From: Tribonema minus
Taxonomy: Eukaryota; Sar; Xanthophyceae; Tribonematales; Tribonemataceae
Assembly: GCA_017506865.1 (NCBI GenBank)
Contig: JAFCMP010000146.1
Location: 806,001-870,000 of the forward strand
DNA: 64,000 nucleotides
Reading direction: 5' to 3'
Shown here: positions 1-10,515 of the stretch, piece by piece
Layout of the letters: every line of letters begins with the position of its first letter
How positions within the stretch are numbered: position 1 is the first letter of the stretch
Position numbers and translations under genes: made by a program
Notes under the pieces: model-generated
What the model saw: the letters and a program-made list of their open reading frames with translations, nothing else
Database searches by the model: none
What the model was told of the DNA's origin: nothing

Positions 1-2
1 CC

Positions 3-1966
3 GCTGCGCCAGGGGAACAACTCCATGAGCTATCCGGCATGGTTGATCAGCTTGTGGCGAAAGCAGCCGACATGCCAGCAGAACTCAGCCTGCTGCAGGG
101 GGAGGGAATTGAGCCAGAGACGGTTGCCAAGCTCATCCAGCGAGCAAGCCCTTACAGTGGAGCAGGCCCATCGGGGCTGCGCTACAGCCACCTGCAGGAT
201 GCGCTACGCACAAGCTGGGGACGGCATGAGTTTGCTGCTGTCCTCACACGGTGGCTTCAGACCGTTATGCGGGAGGCTGCGCGGCTGCCGGATGCCTTCT
301 GGCAGTTGCATGGCGCGGGGCGCCTGACGCCACTTGCAGAACAACAGGAAGATGGTACAGCTAAGCAGCGGCCATCGTTTGCGGCGAGGTGCTGCAGCGA
401 CTATGCACTTCGGTGTACGTGGCAGACCGCAAAGACTTCCTGGCGGAGCTCCTTGAGCCAGACGGGCAGTATGGGGTAGCCGTCTCAGCAGGAGTGGAGA
501 AAGCGGCCATGGCCGGCAAACTCGCGTATGAGCTCGGTCACTGGCAGTTCATGCTGGACCTCAAGAATGCCTTCAACATGGTGTTCGTCCTGGCGGCAGC
601 GGAATGGGTAGCAGCACAGCTGCCGGACTTCCTAAACTACTTCATCGGCACATACGTTCGCACTCGGCCACGCCTGCTGTTCCAGCACGTCGACGGCTCC
701 ACGCGCATCATCATGTCTCAGCGCGGGTTTAATCAGGGGGACCCCGCGGCACCGATGGTCTTCTGCGGCGCCATTGCTCAGTGCTTGAAACGGTTCAATG
801 AGGCGGCGGCCGCGCAGCGCGCGCGGAGGCGGATGGGCGCCTACATGGACGATGCCAACGTCCGAACAGGCGCTTGCACGCTGACTCAGGATGACATACA
901 GGCGGTGGCGCAGCTCAAACAACACTTTGCGGAGGTGGGGCTGGAGCTAAACCTCACCAAGTCACGCGCGCTGCCTGGCAGGGGGCATGTGGTGACAGAC
1001 CACGAGCGGCAACTGCTGCAGCAGCTGGGCGTTCAGCTAGTGGGGGATACGGATGAAAATCAGAACCGTGGAGCTGTGTTGCTGGGGGTGCCGGTGGGCC
1101 ACAGCAGCGTTGTGGACGCGTGGCTGCGCAGGGAAGCGGGTGCAGGCGGGGCAGGGGCTCGATTTGCAGAGCGATGCGCGCGCCTGACATCTCCGAGGGC
1201 TATGTTCAGGTTACTGCGCTACTGCGTGGTGCCTCGCATGACGTACTGCCTGCGCACCATTCCCACTACGCAGACAGCGCCAGCCGCCAAGGAGTGGGAT
1301 CGGGTCACGCAGTGGGTGCTTGAGCACTCAATGGGCCTGCAGCCACCAGGCCAGACCTGGCGCCAGTTTGAGCAAAGTGGGGCCCACTTCCATCTGGCAG
1401 CGCACGGCCCAGCCTTACAGCAAGCGCAACTCCCAACACGGCATGGCGGCCTTAGCATTACCAGCGCCTGCGACATCGCTGATGCTGCGTATGTGGCGGG
1501 CACGTTGCAAGCGCTGCAACCAGCACTCTCTGGATGGGCGGGGGTGCTGCAGCAGGCGGCTCCTCAAGCGGCTGCAGACAACGCTGCTGAGGATGCGGCA
1601 ACACAAGCGGCACCGGCAGCAGCGGCAGCAGCACCCGCACCAGCAGCATCAGCAGCGGCAACTGTTACAGCGGCAGCGGCGGTTGCCAGTGGAGGCGCGA
1701 CCGCTCCGGCAGCGGCAACTGCATCAGCGGCTGGCCGCGCTTATGGCGCAGCCATTCCGGCAACACACGACGCAGCTGCCGCTGGATCAGGGGCCGCGGC
1801 GGCAGCACAGGCGACACCAGCGGCAGCAGCAGCAGCGGCGGCGCACGGCGCAACTACTCCGGCGGCAGCAGCAGCGGCGGCAGCAGCAGCTGCTCCAGCA
1901 TCAGAGGCTGCTGCAGCAGCGGCAGCACATATGTTGCACCTCAAGTGGCCTCGGCGGCATCACTAA
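3..1966 (+). CDS. LINE reverse transcriptase region (partial, one frame break)
   Basis: This codes for the RNA-dependent DNA polymerase of the LINE. The first part (frame of position 3) has the 'GPSGLRYSHL' segment typical of the N-terminal RT region. From 389 the frame holds the palm motifs: 'LDLKNAFN' (motif A with its Asp), 'GFNQGDPAAPMVF' (motif B) and 'AYMDDANV' (the catalytic Y-x-DD box, motif C), then 'LNLTKS' (motif D/E region). The thumb is followed by a shift into Ala-rich sequence from about 1550. The segments before and after about 377 belong to one protein by family order, so a single-base change separates them. The protein acts in target-primed reverse transcription together with the downstream endonuclease. 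The start lies before the window. Confidence 0.8.
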
Positions 1967-2300
1967 CTGCAGCATCAACAGCAGCGGCTGCGGGCGTAGG
2001 CAACACAGCTGCTACAGGCCCTACTAGCCTAAGGGCTGCTGCAGCACCTGCAACAGGAGCAGCGTCGGCAGGCGGCGCCGCAACCGTGCCGGCTGCGACA
2101 GCGGCAATGGCGGTGGCGGCGGCCAATGCGGCAGGTGCTGCACCAACACCTGCGGCAGCAGCAACACCACTGGCAGCAGCAGCAACGGCAGGCGGCGCAG
2201 CTGCAGCACCAGCGCACGCAGCAGCGGCAGCCGTCAATGCAGGCGCTGCGCGTTCCACACCAGCAATGGTACAAGGCGCAGCAGCAGCAGAGGTGGCGCG
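1550..2300 (+). repeat. GCA/GCG trinucleotide-rich tract inside the LINE
   Basis: About 750 bp are built of imperfect GCA, GCG and CAG triplets. As a result several frames on both strands are open (poly-Ala, poly-Gln/Arg, poly-Cys/Leu). Only the Ala frame is continuous with the RT and endonuclease parts. The tract acts as a low-complexity linker and is the likeliest place for frame slippage in this element. Confidence 0.8.
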
Positions 2301-3438
2301 TGTGCCCCTCATGCGGACGATCGCCACAGCTGCCACATCTCTACGTGCAGCAACAGGTGACAAGCTGGAACATATACTGCCACCAGCGCTAACGCCACTG
2401 CAGCAGCAACCACCTACGCAGCAGCCGCCGCTGCGGCCGACAGCAGGTGGTGGCACTGGTGCGGATGCTGCTTGCGTACTTGACGCCAGTGCTCTGCAGT
2501 TGCAGTGTAGCCTGAAGCGCCCCAATCAGAGTGCGCTTGCAGATGCCGTCGCTACCGAGCTTGCAAATAAGGTGGAGGCGGACCTGCAACAGCTGCCGCA
2601 GGGCACGCAACGCACGCAAGCACTTGCTCGATTCCGGTCGCAGCGCCACATGCACTCGATCGGCATGGCATTCCTCAACGAGCCCATGTACTCCACAACG
2701 GCTTCGTTCGATGGCCTATCCTGGCAGCTGGCCGTCAAACGCGCCATCGGAGTAGAGGAGCAGACGGCAGGCTGCAAGCTGTGCGGGAAGTCGCCGGGCG
2801 GCACCCTGCATGCACGGCTGTGTCACGCGCCACGCGTCAAGGCGCACGACACCATCGTCCACAATAGCGTCAAGAGGGCCACGCAGCGCATCCTGCGGCA
2901 ATACCTCAAAACGGGACTGGTGGACGAGGACTACACGCCGTTTCTGGGGTCCGCCGGGCCGCCGGGGAGTCGCAGGATGGACATCGTGCTGCCTGCCGAC
3001 GCCTTCCCGGTGACCGGCTACGACGACCCGACACGCCACCTACCGCTCATGGTGGACGTTACCTGCTTCGAGGCACAGGTGGCGTCGCGGGCGGCGAAGA
3101 CTGCAGAAGACCCTGAGCGATGCTGCCGCGACCAGGAGGCCGCCAAGACTACCCACTATTCTGGTCATTATGATCAGAATTGCTACAAACTTGCCACTTT
3201 GGCAATAGGGTCATTTGGCAGCATCGGGGAGCAGGGGCGGAAGCTGCTGGAGGCTGTGGCGACGGAGTATGCCAGCAGGATGTCAGTGCCCGGAGGAGCG
3301 CGCCCTAAAGCTCTCAAGGGCAGCGCCCTGGCGCGCTTACGCTCGGCACTGTCGGCAGCGCTCCACATGGCGTACTCTGGCCGTGTCATGACACACATGG
3401 CAGAATCCAGGGGGGGGGGCACATGGAGGAGGACGTAG
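1945..3438 (+). CDS. LINE C-terminal region: Ala-rich linker, Cys/His motif and restriction-like endonuclease
   Basis: The first ~170 residues are almost only Ala with Thr, Pro and Gly, coded by GCA/GCG/GCT runs. The globular part begins near 2500. It has a C-x2-C ('CKLC') followed by 'HARLCH', matching the CCHC knuckle that precedes RLE domains. 'RRMDIVLP' and 'LMVDVTCFE' then match the core Asp...(D/E)-x-(K/Q) strands of PD-(D/E)xK nucleases. Residues 'GSALARLRSALSAALHMAYS' (about 3310-3375) recur in the fragment at 34380-34565. The endonuclease nicks the target site for reverse transcription. Whether this reading frame joins the RT frame directly or by a frame change in the repeat linker cannot be settled by eye. 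It could be a separate ORF, but no start context argues for that. Confidence 0.7.
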   Translation: MASAASLTAASTAAAAGVGNTAATGPTSLRAAAAPATGAASAGGAATVPAATAAMAVAAANAAGAAPTPAAAATPLAAAATAGGAAAAPAHAAAAAVNAGAARSTPAMVQGAAAAEVARVPLMRTIATAATSLRAATGDKLEHILPPALTPLQQQPPTQQPPLRPTAGGGTGADAACVLDASALQLQCSLKRPNQSALADAVATELANKVEADLQQLPQGTQRTQALARFRSQRHMHSIGMAFLNEPMYSTTASFDGLSWQLAVKRAIGVEEQTAGCKLCGKSPGGTLHARLCHAPRVKAHDTIVHNSVKRATQRILRQYLKTGLVDEDYTPFLGSAGPPGSRRMDIVLPADAFPVTGYDDPTRHLPLMVDVTCFEAQVASRAAKTAEDPERCCRDQEAAKTTHYSGHYDQNCYKLATLAIGSFGSIGEQGRKLLEAVATEYASRMSVPGGARPKALKGSALARLRSALSAALHMAYSGRVMTHMAESRGGGTWRRT

Positions 3439-3439
3439 G

Positions 3440-3720
3440 GGAGGACCCCGCGATGCCATTTGGCGGCGGTGGCGTTTGAGTGGTTGTCGTTGCGACACTT
3501 TCAGACTGTCATACGGCATGTAGATTCCTTACAGCTAGATGCCAATCATCTGGGCTTTTTCGCGCCCTGAGCGAGAATTAATAAAAAGTACACAGGATGT
3601 TACACAACACATGTACATGTACGGCTGGTAGCACGCCTGACAACAATAATCTGGGCTTTTTTGCGCTGTAAGCGAGACTCTCGGAATTGATGGAAAAATT
3701 CAATGTGCATACCGATGAAA
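3440..3720 (+). repeat. LINE 3' untranslated tail with a second partial copy of its terminus
   Basis: The tail reads through 'gtttgagtggttgtcgttgc', 'acactttcagactgtcat' and 'tctgggctttttcgcgcc' to a run 'taataaaaag' near 3590. A second, poorer version of the terminal part ('tctgggcttttttgcgct' followed by 'aagcgaga') lies at about 3650-3675. The end of the element is therefore partly duplicated, or it inserted next to an older copy. The same string of motifs in reverse complement forms the orphan copy at 10384-10515. Confidence 0.65.
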
Positions 3721-5570
3721 ACATGGGTCTTTGCATCTGCTGGCTGGCTCTGCTGACATGGAAGTAGCCCTGGCGTACGTTGCGCCGCTCTACAGCTGAC
3801 ATGCTGGCCTTGTGAGTTCGATTAAATTGGCGCTTTTGAGACAAGTCCATGGGCTTCACATCTTGTTCAAAGCTGCTTGACACTCTACTCTGCAAGCGAC
3901 GATGTGTAGATTCCTAACTGGCAGGAATGGATGCAGATGCTGTGAATACAGAGTGGTCGTACGATGGCATTATATGCCTGGAGAGCGGCTGATACCACAA
4001 ACCTAACATGACAGCCCTGTGCAGCTCAGGCACATGACCTAATTAATACTGATAACAAACCGCCTCAGAAAGCTCGAGACTCTCTTTGCATCTGTGTCAA
4101 GGACATGAGTAGCAAAAATTGAATGGCATGCCACACAATCACTGATGTCAATCAGTCATCTTCACAGCAGGCACAAGCACGAGCAGAAAATTTGAACACG
4201 ACTCAATAGTATGAGCAGCTGCTACATAGGAATGTGCGCTCATTACGGTACAGAGAGCAGCTCTGTGTCTGAGCCATGCAACGACCACACACACAAAGCT
4301 GCTCTCACTGCCTACTGCTGCTGCTGATGCCGCCGCTCCTGCGCATTCGACTGTTAGCAGCAGTGCCGCCGGTGCCACTGCCACAGCCATCACCGTCGAA
4401 CTCGCCACTGTCGTGATGGTGCTCCCTTGACGTTGGCGCTTGTGCGCTTTTCCGTAGGACCAGCACTTCACCTCTGCGCCATCCTGGGCAGCGGCGCCAG
4501 TGCTGCAGACGTCACTGCATTCACCATCTGCTTCCACGCTCCTTCTATTGATGACGTATCATGCGCGCCGGCGCTTTCTTGCTGTGCGCGTGCTGCGCAA
4601 TCACTGTTGCAAACAGCGGCAGCGCTGCCGCTGCTGCTGCCGCCGCTGCTGCCACAAAGGTTGCCGCCGCCGCCGCTGCGCGGCTTGAAGCCATTTAACC
4701 TGCGATGATCGCTGTAAGCTGTCGTGGTGCAGCTCAGACAGGTGCTGCTGCAGCTCCGAGCGCCGCAGCCACAGCTTTTGTGCATCTCGGAGACCAGCGG
4801 CTTGGGCCACACGAAGTGTGCGAAGCTCGTCCTCTCGCTCCGTCGCATCAGAAGCAGGTGGGCCGCTGGCTGAAGATGGTGGGGCCGCACCTGATGTGAC
4901 CAAGGCATTTGCGGACAATGACATGACAGGAGTACGTCCTGGTTAGCGGGTTTATCACGGCGGCCCTGGCATGCAGTGCATTTCGAGGGAAGTGCAATGT
5001 ATGCGGTCGCACCTTCATGAGCTCGTGTGGTGAGTCATGAGCCCGCGTGATGTGAGCGCGTTGCTAAACATCAACCTGAGGTAGAACATGAAGTTTACGG
5101 GCATCACCTCTCCGCATGTCGCAGGCGCGTCGTATGAGTGGGGAAAGCGTGGAGGAATGAATGCAGGCAGGAGTGCAGGAGCTTCTGCAGTGGGGTTGTG
5201 GCAGCAGGTGTCATGGTTTCAGAGCCCGCGCAGCGTTCTCCGACAGAGTGAGAGACACTCGCACACTCGTCTCTGCAAAGGCGCGAGAAAGTGCGCATCG
5301 CAGCCGAAGTGAGACGCACGTACACACTGTGCGTGGAACGGAAGGCGGGTCTAGGCCTGGCACAGGGCGCCCACAGCACGACTCACGACTTGCGACTTGT
5401 CATCAGGCACAGCCGCGCGCAGATTGGACTTGCCAAGCTGCAGCAGCTGGGCGTAGCAGCATCACAACACGACACGAACGGTATGCAAGTAGCTTTTCAA
5501 GAACGATGTGTGTGCATCAGACCAATCAGTCAACCTAAGTCAGACCTACACGGCTGGGTCTGATGCAATG
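3720..5570. other. Gene-poor stretch with one weak minus-strand coding candidate
   Basis: No recognisable gene or RNA is seen, apart from the candidate exon at 4708-4924 described separately. A CTG/GCC-rich microsatellite lies at about 4610-4680 and makes several frames open. Between 5100 and 5500 there are open frames on both strands without family similarity. Confidence 0.4.
4708..4924 (-). CDS. Possible first exon of an unrecognised minus-strand protein
   Basis: On the minus strand an ATG at 4924 opens a 72-codon frame that is acidic and helical in look: 'ATEREDELRTLRVAQ', then 'LWLRRSELQQHLSELHHD', suggesting a short coiled coil. The frame ends at 'SSQ' followed at once by a GT that could be a donor at about 4707. 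After that point the frame runs into a CTG-repeat and the continuing exon could not be fixed; a frame ending near 4468 ('GAWKQMVNAVTS') may be part of it. No family is recognised. It may also be a chance ORF or the relic of a gene. Confidence 0.25.
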
Positions 5571-6130
5571 AGTCAGAGTCACCCTTTCGCATTTATTGAA
5601 GTTGGCGTCAAACTTCATGAACAGGGCGTTGGGTGTCCTCCGTGTACACAGCTTGACTCGTGAATCTGCATCAAAGTATGAGTCAAAGTCGGACTTATGA
5701 GTTTCATGAGGCTGGCGTCATGACCAGGGCGTGGGTGTCCTCCGGGCGTGCGCCGCACAATGCAAACATGCAAATCTGAGTCAAAGTGTGATTCAAAGTC
5801 GGACTTATGAGTTTGATGAGGTTGGCGTCGAACTTCATGACCAGCCTATGGATGGGTACACCAGACCGTCTAGCCCTGTGAACCTGAGTCAAAGGATGAG
5901 TCAAAGTCGGACTTTCGAGTTTGATAAAGTTGGCGTTCAACTTCATGAATCACGACAGGGGTATCCTCCGGGTACATACACGCATATTGAACTTGTGAAT
6001 CTGAGTCAAAGTATGACTCAAAGTTGAACTTACAAATCTGAGTCAAAGTATGAGTCAAAGTTGAACTTACAAGTTTGATGAAGTTTACGTCGAACTTCAT
6101 GACCAGCCTGTGGCTGTCCTCCTGATGCAC
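5571..6130 (+). repeat. Degenerate minisatellite, about 110-bp unit, roughly five copies
   Basis: Each unit starts with a variant of 'gagtcaaagtcggactta', continues 'gagtttgatgaagttggcgt' and 'aacttcatgacc', then a variable spacer 'gggtgtcctccgg', and ends 'aatctgagtcaaagtat'. Unit starts are near 5571, 5683, 5791, 5899 and 6052, with a short extra half unit at about 6015. Units are clearly diverged from each other. The inner part 'gatgaagttggcgtcaaacttcat' style sequence is a near palindrome. The repeat keeps long frames open on the minus strand, but these change register between units, so I do not call a gene. Confidence 0.8.
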
Positions 6131-7790
6131 CTCCAGGTGGTGCGCGCATCCCTCCACAAGCACCGTGTAGTGGCTGTGCATCTGGTGGATCACGTCAGAG
6201 GTGATCCTGCGACGTAGGACGTAAACGGCGGCGGTGGCACGCGGTCAGGGACATGGTGAGCACCAAGCTGCAGCCGTCCATGACTGGTTCAAAGTTTATT
6301 GCTCGAGAGTGTGCGTCTCAAAGCGTGTCATGAAGACGTATTTAGCATTGCAGCGCTGTAATTATCGCCTCAAATGCGTCTTCCTGAGAGCTGCTGAAAT
6401 GTGTACTGCTATAATCATAGTGCGCCCTGTAATGCCCACGCACATCAGCGGTCAATCAAATACTTCAGGGGGCCAGACAAGGCTCCTGACACGCTCTCCG
6501 CTGCTGCGCTACTGCTCGTAGGTGAGGAAAGGAGAACGCTACGGATAGCTCGCGCTAAACAACCTGGAGCCTCCATGTCGCCGCATGGATTGGTTCAAAA
6601 CCCGCGTCATCACCTTCTACACTACGCGCATTCAAGGGCGCTGTCACCAGCTGCTGAACCTTTGTGTTGGGCTGCCGGCTGGAGCTGGCCTACCGAACAC
6701 GTGAGACCTTTCCAACACTGAACACCCATGCCTCGAACACTAGAAGCTTGCACACAGAAGTTTTTTTGACTGGTGAATACGTTGGTCTTGCTTGACTCGT
6801 GGCCAATTGCTGCAACAGCGGCGACCACGGTTATTGGTGGAAGGCACTTGCGGCTAACCATCCCTTGTCACCTAGAGCTCTACGATCTTGTGATTCATTT
6901 TCACTTTAGTAAACATGTGTGAAACAAAAACTGAGCGCTGCTGCGGCGCCGCGCGCGAGGCGGATGCGGCTGCTGCGTATGCCCCTCAATCCTCAAGCCC
7001 CGGCTGAATCTGCTCGTTGCGGATGAGCTCGAAGCGTGCGCTGTATCACGTGTGCATGTGTATATATGTATGTGTGGATGTATATAGTGTATGTATGTAG
7101 GTGTATGCATGTAGAAATTTGAGCATGGAGGGGGTGAGGGGGGGAGGGGGGGGGGGGCAGGGTGGAGCATATGTCCACCTGGATGACATCAAGTGCCATG
7201 GCTGCAAGATGCAAATGTGTGTCAGGCGCAGTGGGGAATTCCTGATGCACACAAATAAAAGTGCACCACGCATGGGCACTTTTGCAATGACGAGCGTGCG
7301 CTGGCGCTAGTCTCTTCTTGATGCCATGTGCCAAAAGACAACAGGGGGGCGGCACTCCGTGTGGCTTGACTCTTGAACTGCGTAGTGTGAGGCAAGGGTG
7401 TACTCCTTCATGATTGATGTCGGAACGCGATGTAAACTGACTCAGTCAAACACGCCTCAGATGCTGGCGGCACAGTGAAATACTCTCTTTTGTGGCGCGC
7501 ACATTAGGGCCCCGAAGAGGTTTAATTCCTAAAGGGGTAGGGGTAGGCGATTGGAGCAGCACTCCGCCCTCACCGCGGCACGCAGCCTACATGGAACAAA
7601 CTACCTGTGGTGTGTGGCGTGAATTTATCTTGCCTAGCGTGGTGTGAGGCAGAAAGCCCATCATGATGGCTGCTCAGACGAGATGCAAACTGACGCGTCT
7701 GACGAGCATTGCTGGCGACACTGCAAATGACTCTCGTTTGTAGCCGCACATCACGGCCCTGTGGGGATTCTTGCATTGGTGCCATAGACT
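6131..7790. other. Non-coding stretch with simple repeats
   Basis: No gene is supported. It holds a dispersed-repeat copy (6809-6910), a TG/TA-rich microsatellite at about 7040-7110 and a G-rich run at about 7129-7165. Two loosely similar segments at about 7375-7525 and 7620-7765 ('tgtgaggca...tcatgat', 'tcggaacgcgatgtaaactgactc' against 'cagacgagatgcaaactgac') suggest an old ~240-bp tandem duplication. Confidence 0.45.
6809..6910 (+). repeat. Dispersed repeat family R1, copy 1
   Basis: The core 'ggtggaaggcacttgcggct' followed by 'cttgtcacctagagctc' and 'tacgatcttgtgattc' recurs almost unchanged at 16566-16650 inside an ABC1K intron, and in part at 43531-43570 inside a dynein intron. Three copies in 64 kb without coding sense suggest a short non-autonomous element or the tail of a larger one. 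No terminal inverted repeats or target duplications were found. Confidence 0.7.
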
Positions 7791-7794
7791 GTGT

Positions 7795-7850
7795 CATAGG
7801 GTTAGGGTTAGGGTTAGGTTAGGGATAGGCTAACCCTAACCCTGTAACCA
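7795..7850. repeat. Interstitial telomere-like block, TTAGGG then CCCTAA
   Basis: The plus strand has 'agggttagggttagggttag' followed by 'gttagggatagg' and then, turning over, 'ctaaccctaaccctg'. It is a short head-to-head arrangement of (TTAGGG)n and (CCCTAA)n, as after fusion of telomeric ends or filled-in break repair. It also indicates that the organism's telomere repeat is probably TTAGGG rather than the plant-type TTTAGGG. Confidence 0.85.
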
Positions 7851-10383
7851 CCGCCTCCACGCCCTTGTGCCTCACAGCCGCTGGCCAGCAAAAAGGTTTA
7901 TCAAGACTTTACATGTAGCAGGTGTTTGATGGGAAGAAAACTGCCACTGACATGCAGCGGAGTGGCGTTATATGCTTGGTTGACATTGAAAGGTAGGGGT
8001 TGCACAGAACCAAACTTGTGGGAGCAAATACGCCGTACTTAAGTGCGCCGTACTTAAGGGAATTTAAAATATTTGACGTATTTGGATACGCAACTGGCAG
8101 CACCATTGCTCAGCAGCAACAGCAGCACGTCACCACCACCACCAGCAGCAAAGCAGCAGCTGCTCACGACGTTGACTCCACTTACACAAAATGCACATAC
8201 CTCATGGCTATGCCTTTTTAAGAAGGCGCTCAGGGTGAGGTGTAGGGTCAGGGTTAGCGTCAACCTTATGTGCGCCCAGGTGTTGTCGCTACAACACATC
8301 TCGGTACCTAATACTTTCGAAGTATGCGGTGCATCGGCAACACATGGAGGATTAAAAGTAGATTAGAAGTAGCCACGGTGCAAAGCCTGCGGTGGCGATG
8401 GCAGACACCTCTGATGACGGCAAGGCGGTGCTGGCGAGCCTGCTGCAGCTGTAACAACTCCTGTCGATGTGGCATCTATCGGCATTGAAATGCACACAAA
8501 AAAAGAAATTGTCCAGGTTCAAGCATGGCTTAATTGAACATTTTCTGCGAGGGGCAGCGTGGCAATCAGCGAATGATGATATGGCTGCTAGAGGGTGTTC
8601 GAATGAAGCGACGTTGCCCAGTCTGCCCTGCCAAGCACCCCGTAGGCATTTGCAAAGGGCACAGGCGCTTCAAGGCAACGAGTGACATGCGAAAGCTTCG
8701 GCAAGGTGTGTCTGCTGCTGCTGCTGTCGCTGCTGCTGTCAGCGCCAGCAGAGGAGTGCCCCTGGCAGCTTAACGGCAACACCGTATTTGCGGCGTATTT
8801 GCTGCCACAAATGCGTATTTGAAAACGTACATACACCCTCGTACTTAAGTGCGGATATGGATCTGTGTAGTTAAAAAAATACTGGGACGTTATCATTACT
8901 GTCAATTTCAATGATTCCGTCACTTTCTCTAAAATGCTTTCATGTTTTGTTTTCAGACGGAGAAGAAAATAACTGCTGTTGGGTCTGCTATCATAGCTGT
9001 TGAAAGTTGCACCAAGGTATCAGCTCCAACAGAGCACAAGGGACCCCTGTACCAGTTCCCTCACGCCCTGATGGGCAAATTAAAATTGATGATCGGCAGC
9101 GGTGCAACGGAACCACATCAGCAGCTAACACGCGTTCAGCGTACACGATATCAGAGCACTGTGTTATATGCCTGAGCGTGCAAAAATGTTACGGTTGAAG
9201 AATGCTGAACTCCCAACACACAGTCGCCTGTTGAGCGCTGCTCTATTCGAATGATCAAAACAGCTTGCTGCGACAGTTTAATGCACTACAGGAGGCCTTC
9301 CGAGAAACCCGTTACACTCTGTGACCACTTGCAGTAATTGATTGGATTGGAAGGTTAAGGTAAATGACTGTTGGCTTTCTCGTGTTGTTGCAGTGCTTCA
9401 GTTTGACGCATACTGGCTTTGATGCATGTATAAGTGGGGCGACAGTTGTGTGGGCAAGCCCAAGGCAAATTACCTAAAGTTGGCAGAATACATCATGGTT
9501 TGCAGCTGCACCCCGCTGAGATTGTAGACAGGTGCTCCAAGAGCGTCTGCTTTCGACCTATACGTGCGGCACAAAAGCTTCTTGAGGCACGCAGCCAATA
9601 CCTAGCTGCGCCTACAGAGAAAGCTGTTGAAAACTCTCACCTGCATTCTCGACTTAATACTTCCAGCAGCACCGATATCGAAGCTCCCGCACTTCCGACT
9701 GTTGTTGCCTTCGTTGAGAATGTTGCTGTGCCAGCAGAGATGGTAGTATCCGGCATCGCCAGCCTCCTTTCTGTTCATCTTCGTAGCGTCTCACATGGCG
9801 GAAGGGCAGTACACCAAACGCAGAGAACCGTGGACAGAGAGCAGCCGGCACACACTCACACTACTTTTAAAAAGACAATCTTTTTCACGGAGACAGGCGC
9901 AGGGTCGCAGGTGAAGTTTTTTGTTGCCCACAGGTCGCGCTGGTGTCGTCGCCCTCAAGCCCTGCTGCAGTGCCTGGGGTCCAGGTCCTTCTGCAGCTGA
10001 AGATTTTGGCGGCTTCCCTTCTGTCAACACTAGTCAAAGCATATGAGCAGTCGTGGCCAAGATCGCCTGCATCATCCGCCAATGTCAGAATGGCGCGTGA
10101 GCCTGTTAGGGAGCCGCAGCAGCACTCAGACGGCGAGTCGGCAAGAGCTTGGACAATTGGCGAGAAACGCCTACTTTATCGTCAAGTTCAAGTCGTCATC
10201 CAATGTGAGCCATCGGTCAATTATGCATCCACGTATTCTGCACATACATGTGTACATTACGCGCATCGGAATGTAATCATACTTCAAAGTCCACAAGTCC
10301 TACACAGTGCACCGCCGCCTCCGCTTGACTTCCGGGTGCAGTACTGAAAGCTAAGCAATGGGCCAGACTACAGGAAGCAGTAG
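7851..10383. other. Gene-poor stretch, no supported gene
   Basis: Open frames exist (for instance 8534-8773 and 9434-10000 on plus), but none has family similarity, consistent codon use or believable splice context. A telomere-like scrap ('gggtcagggttagcgtc') lies near 8245. A small Cys/His cluster is coded near 8610-8660 and is treated under rejected items. Confidence 0.4.
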
Positions 10384-10515
10384 TAATTTTCATGAATTCT
10401 CGCTTAGGGCGCAAAAAAGCCCTGATGAATGCATCTAAGCTTGCTGTACGGAATCTACATGTCATGTGACAGTCTGAAAGTGTCAATGACAACCACTCAA
10501 ACGACGCCGCCAACT
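10384..10515 (-). mobile_element. Orphan copy of the LINE 3' tail
   Basis: Read on the minus strand this segment repeats the LINE tail at 3455-3595 in order: 'gtttgagtggttgtcattg', 'acactttcagactgtcac', 'tgtagattccgtacagc', 'cagggcttttttgcgccc', 'taagcgagaattcatga'. It has no coding part. It is either an extremely 5'-truncated LINE insertion or a short element that borrows the LINE tail for mobilisation. Divergence of roughly 10-15 percent by eye suggests it is older than the 1-3.6 kb copy. Confidence 0.85.

Larger units (their letters stand above)
1..3600 (+). mobile_element. Non-LTR retrotransposon (LINE) with restriction-like endonuclease, 5' end outside window
   Basis: The order is reverse transcriptase, then a long Ala/Gln-rich linker, then a Cys/His motif and a PD-(D/E)xK-like endonuclease, then an untranslated tail ending near an AATAAA-like run at about 3590. 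RT upstream of a C-terminal restriction-like endonuclease is the R2/CRE/Dong-type LINE layout. No LTRs and no integrase are visible. The RT part is in one frame to about position 377 and in another from about 389 on, so there is one frame break. A second frame change falls in the GCA/GCG-repeat linker near 1950. The copy therefore looks recent but not intact. Detached relatives of its 3' end lie at 10384-10515 (minus), 34380-34565 (minus) and 56352-56400 (plus). The family assignment is firm for LINE with RLE; the exact clade is not determined. Confidence 0.85.

Noticed and set aside
1458-2525. Many long overlapping frames (poly-Ala, poly-Gln/Arg, poly-Cys/Leu) on both strands
   Set aside because: They are by-products of the GCA/GCG triplet tract; only the Ala frame connects to recognisable LINE domains.
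8534-8773. Small frame with 'RCPVCPAKHPVGICKGH', resembling a zinc knuckle
   Set aside because: The spacing C-x2-C-x3-H-x4-C is one short of a true CCHC knuckle, and no gene or element surrounds it.
9434-10000. 188-codon open frame on the plus strand
   Set aside because: Codon use and composition look random, there is no family similarity, and the end overlaps unrelated open frames.
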